A stretch of 6,556 nt of DNA, from NCBI GenBank assembly GCA_903879825.1, contig CAIRND010000468.1:1-6556 (forward strand), in the 5' to 3' direction. Of the stretch, positions 5,504 through 6,556 are shown one piece after another; position 1 is the first letter of the stretch, and each line of letters begins with the position of its first letter. The translations under genes and the position numbers were made by a program. The notes below the pieces were generated by a model that was not told the origin of the DNA, did no database searches, and worked only from the letters and a program-made list of their open reading frames with translations. Source of the DNA: an uncultured Geobacteraceae bacterium. Its GTDB lineage: Bacteria; Desulfobacterota; Desulfuromonadia; Geobacterales; Pseudopelobacteraceae.

Positions 5504-5601
5504 GACTTGATCTAATCCTCTGATTCCTCAGCGTGAATCGGCGGTTAACAGCTTTCGTTGCGCCGTAGCGTCGTTGCGTGAGTAATGTATTTCTGGCGCA
5601 A

Positions 5602-6276
5602 TTAGTCACCACCTCTGGAGCGCCAGCGGTACAGAATTGGTGGATCTTTCAGGAAATCAACCGGGATGTAGAGTAAATGCACCAGTTTGGTAAACGGCAC
5701 GAGTGCCACGATCAGAAAGGCACAGGCTGCATGCAATTTGAGAATCAGTGGAAAATCGGCCATGTAGTCGATTTGCGGGTTAAAGGTTGCGAGTGACCAG
5801 AAATAAGGGACTGCCGTGTCCAGATACCACTGGGACCCCCAACGCATAAAGGTTGAGATATAGACTCCGGTCAGCGCCTGCGCCGCCAGCAGATAAAGCA
5901 GTACCCAATCTGAGGCGAATGTTACCCGCTTCAGTATCGGCGTGTTGACCCGGCGGAGCAACAGTGCCAGACAGCCGAATACCGCAAAAAGACCCAGTGC
6001 CAGCCCGATGCTCTCGACGATGATCAGGGTTGTCTGATTGCCGAGCACTGTTTTCAGCGGTCCGGGAGCGATGACGCCGAGGAAGTGGGCCGCCAGTACC
6101 GGGATAATGCCGTAATGCCATGGGTTGATTCCCCAATAGAGAGCTTTTCTCTCCAGGAACTGGGTGGAGTAAGCCGACCAGGTCAGGCGGTTACTGAGGT
6201 AACGATAGGGCGTTACGAAGATAAGCAGCGCCAGTGCGGCGTAGGGGAGAACGATAAAGATAAAACTGTTCAACAT
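5602..6276 (-). CDS. narI: Respiratory nitrate reductase gamma subunit (membrane cytochrome b)
   Basis: This 224-residue protein is almost the same length as E. coli NarI (225). It anchors NarGH to the cytoplasmic membrane, oxidises quinol on the periplasmic side and passes electrons through two b hemes to NarH. Five membrane segments are visible, at about residues 4-22, 52-70, 84-108, 121-143 and 179-206. All four haem ligands are present: H54 and H64 in WHYGIIPVLAAHF, and H182 and H200 in the last helix; the spacings of 10 and 18 equal those of H56/H66 and H187/H205 in E. coli. The stretch WSAYSTQFLERK and the end FTKLVHLLYIPVDFL also follow the family. The ATG overlaps the last 7 bp of narJ, and a strong AAGGAGGT lies 6 nt upstream inside narJ, so the two are translationally coupled. 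Nothing unusual is seen. Confidence 0.96.
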   Translation of the reverse strand: MLNSFIFIVLPYAALALLIFVTPYRYLSNRLTWSAYSTQFLERKALYWGINPWHYGIIPVLAAHFLGVIAPGPLKTVLGNQTTLIIVESIGLALGLFAVFGCLALLLRRVNTPILKRVTFASDWVLLYLLAAQALTGVYISTFMRWGSQWYLDTAVPYFWSLATFNPQIDYMADFPLILKLHAACAFLIVALVPFTKLVHLLYIPVDFLKDPPILYRWRSRGGD

Positions 6277-6556
6277 GATGGCACCTCCTTACAATCTTCT
6301 GCGCAGATCAGATGAGCTGCTTCAACCAAGGTTTTCCAGGGTGAGTCCTGCTGAGTGGCGAAAGCGCTGTTCATTCGTTCCACGCCGGGCAGCACGCATT
6401 CGGTTATGAATGGCCCCCGGGTCGCCTTTCCTTCTCCGTCATGCCGTGCCAGATGAGCGAGAAAACCGAGTACCACAGAAATGTGATCGGGCAGTTCAAC
6501 CCCGGTGGGGGTGTAGCCGCGCCGCTCGAACTCCTGTTTCAGCATGATCATAAAGC
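6270..6556 (-). CDS. narJ: Nitrate reductase assembly chaperone NarJ, C-terminal part (partial at window edge)
   Basis: The visible 94 or so residues are the C-terminal half of a NarJ (TorD/DmsD superfamily) chaperone, which binds NarG and is needed for molybdenum cofactor and Fe-S insertion before membrane attachment. The frame stays open to the right edge (the codon before the first visible ATG at 6551 is TTT), so that ATG is internal and the gene continues beyond 6556. The key similarity is the family block around RRGYTPTGVELPDHISVVLGFLAHL, followed by an acidic/helical segment and an alanine-rich end. The stop TGA at 6272-6270 lies inside the narI start (ATGTTGA), a 7-bp overlap typical of narJI. 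The end carries two cysteines (LICAEDC) and a third near the terminus, which I do not over-read. NarJ identity rests on this motif and the position directly before narI. Confidence 0.9.
   Translation of the reverse strand, partial: FMIMLKQEFERRGYTPTGVELPDHISVVLGFLAHLARHDGEGKATRGPFITECVLPGVERMNSAFATQQDSPWKTLVEAAHLICAEDCKEVPSC
6283..6290 (-). promoter_or_regulatory. Strong ribosome-binding site of narI inside narJ
   Basis: AAGGAGGT (minus strand, 6290-6283) is a near-perfect anti-16S match 6 nt before the narI ATG and lies within the last codons of narJ, which favours coupled and efficient translation of the membrane subunit. Confidence 0.85.

Larger units (their letters stand above)
5432..5581. 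repeat. 150-bp element with 26-bp inverted ends made of CGCAACGN octamers
   Basis: Arms at 5432-5457 and 5556-5581 are inverted copies matching at 23 of 26 positions. The left arm is a run of three octamers (CGCAACGG, CGCAACGT, CGCAACGT, 5435-5458); the right arm is three complementary octamers (CGTTGCGC, CGTAGCGT, CGTTGCGT, 5556-5579). The 98 bp between are AT-richer and carry a separate dyad. The layout is like a small non-autonomous mobile element or a repetitive extragenic palindrome, but I see no target-site duplication. It sits wholly in the narI-narK1 gap and separates the reductase genes from the transporter genes. Confidence 0.7.

Noticed and set aside
5507..5520. TTGATCTAATCC, looking like an FNR site upstream of narK1.
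   Set aside because: Only the left half TTGAT fits; the right half matches ATCAA at one of five positions.
6190..6203. GTTAC-TGAG-GTAAC dyad inside narI, like the sites near the regulator.
   Set aside because: It lies within conserved narI coding sequence far from any promoter, so it is more likely a chance product of codons; it was used only as a caution on the GTTAC findings.
1..6556. CRISPR arrays, tRNA or rRNA genes, transposases or integrase sites.
   Set aside because: No regularly spaced direct repeats, tRNA-like cloverleaf, rRNA sequence or recombinase coding sequence was seen in the window.

Overview
This window is the distal part of a respiratory nitrate reductase (nar) locus. Every well-supported gene lies on the minus strand. 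Read in the direction of transcription (right to left) the order is: the 3' end of narJ (nitrate reductase assembly chaperone), narI (membrane cytochrome b subunit), a NarK1-type nitrate transporter, a NarK2-type nitrate/nitrite transporter close to E. coli NarK, a stand-alone PAS-domain protein, and a PAS-containing sigma-54-dependent activator. narG and narH would be expected just beyond the right edge. Two features suggest a nitrate-respiring deltaproteobacterium of the Geobacter/Desulfuromonadales type: the arrangement narJ-narI-narK1-narK2 next to a PAS/sigma-54 regulator, and the C-rich and pyrimidine/purine inverted repeats between genes. That placement is inference from gene content and general sequence style; no marker gene is present.

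Region by region: 5602-6556 holds narJ (partial) and narI, which overlap by 7 bp and are clearly co-translated. Positions 5370-5601 are a 232-bp non-coding gap between narI and narK1. It contains a 150-bp element with 26-bp inverted ends built of octamers, a 13-bp dyad, and weak candidate promoters of both sigma-70 and sigma-54 type. Positions 2456-5369 carry narK1 and narK2, 28 bp apart. Positions 2314-2455 are a gap dominated by an 82-bp near-perfect palindrome. Positions 410-2313 carry the PAS protein and the sigma-54 activator. Positions 1-409 are mostly non-coding, with a second, structurally complex palindromic repeat at 190-288 and a cluster of GTTAC/GTAAC half-sites at 377-413. A possible plus-strand C-terminus with a CxxC motif ends at 64.

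How the genes work together: NarK1 and NarK2 bring nitrate in and exchange it for nitrite. NarI takes electrons from quinol on the outer side of the membrane and passes them through two b hemes to NarH/NarG. NarJ is needed for cofactor insertion into NarG. The two PAS proteins are probably the local sensing and control module, but their signal is not readable from sequence.

The window is mostly a known pathway. The parts most worth a second look are an extra beta-rich, lipoyl-like domain inserted into NarK1, the PAS plus PAS-sigma-54 pair with a possible sigma-54 promoter in front of narK1, the recurring GTTAC sites at both ends of the regulator gene, and the three different palindromic elements sitting in the three main intergenic gaps.
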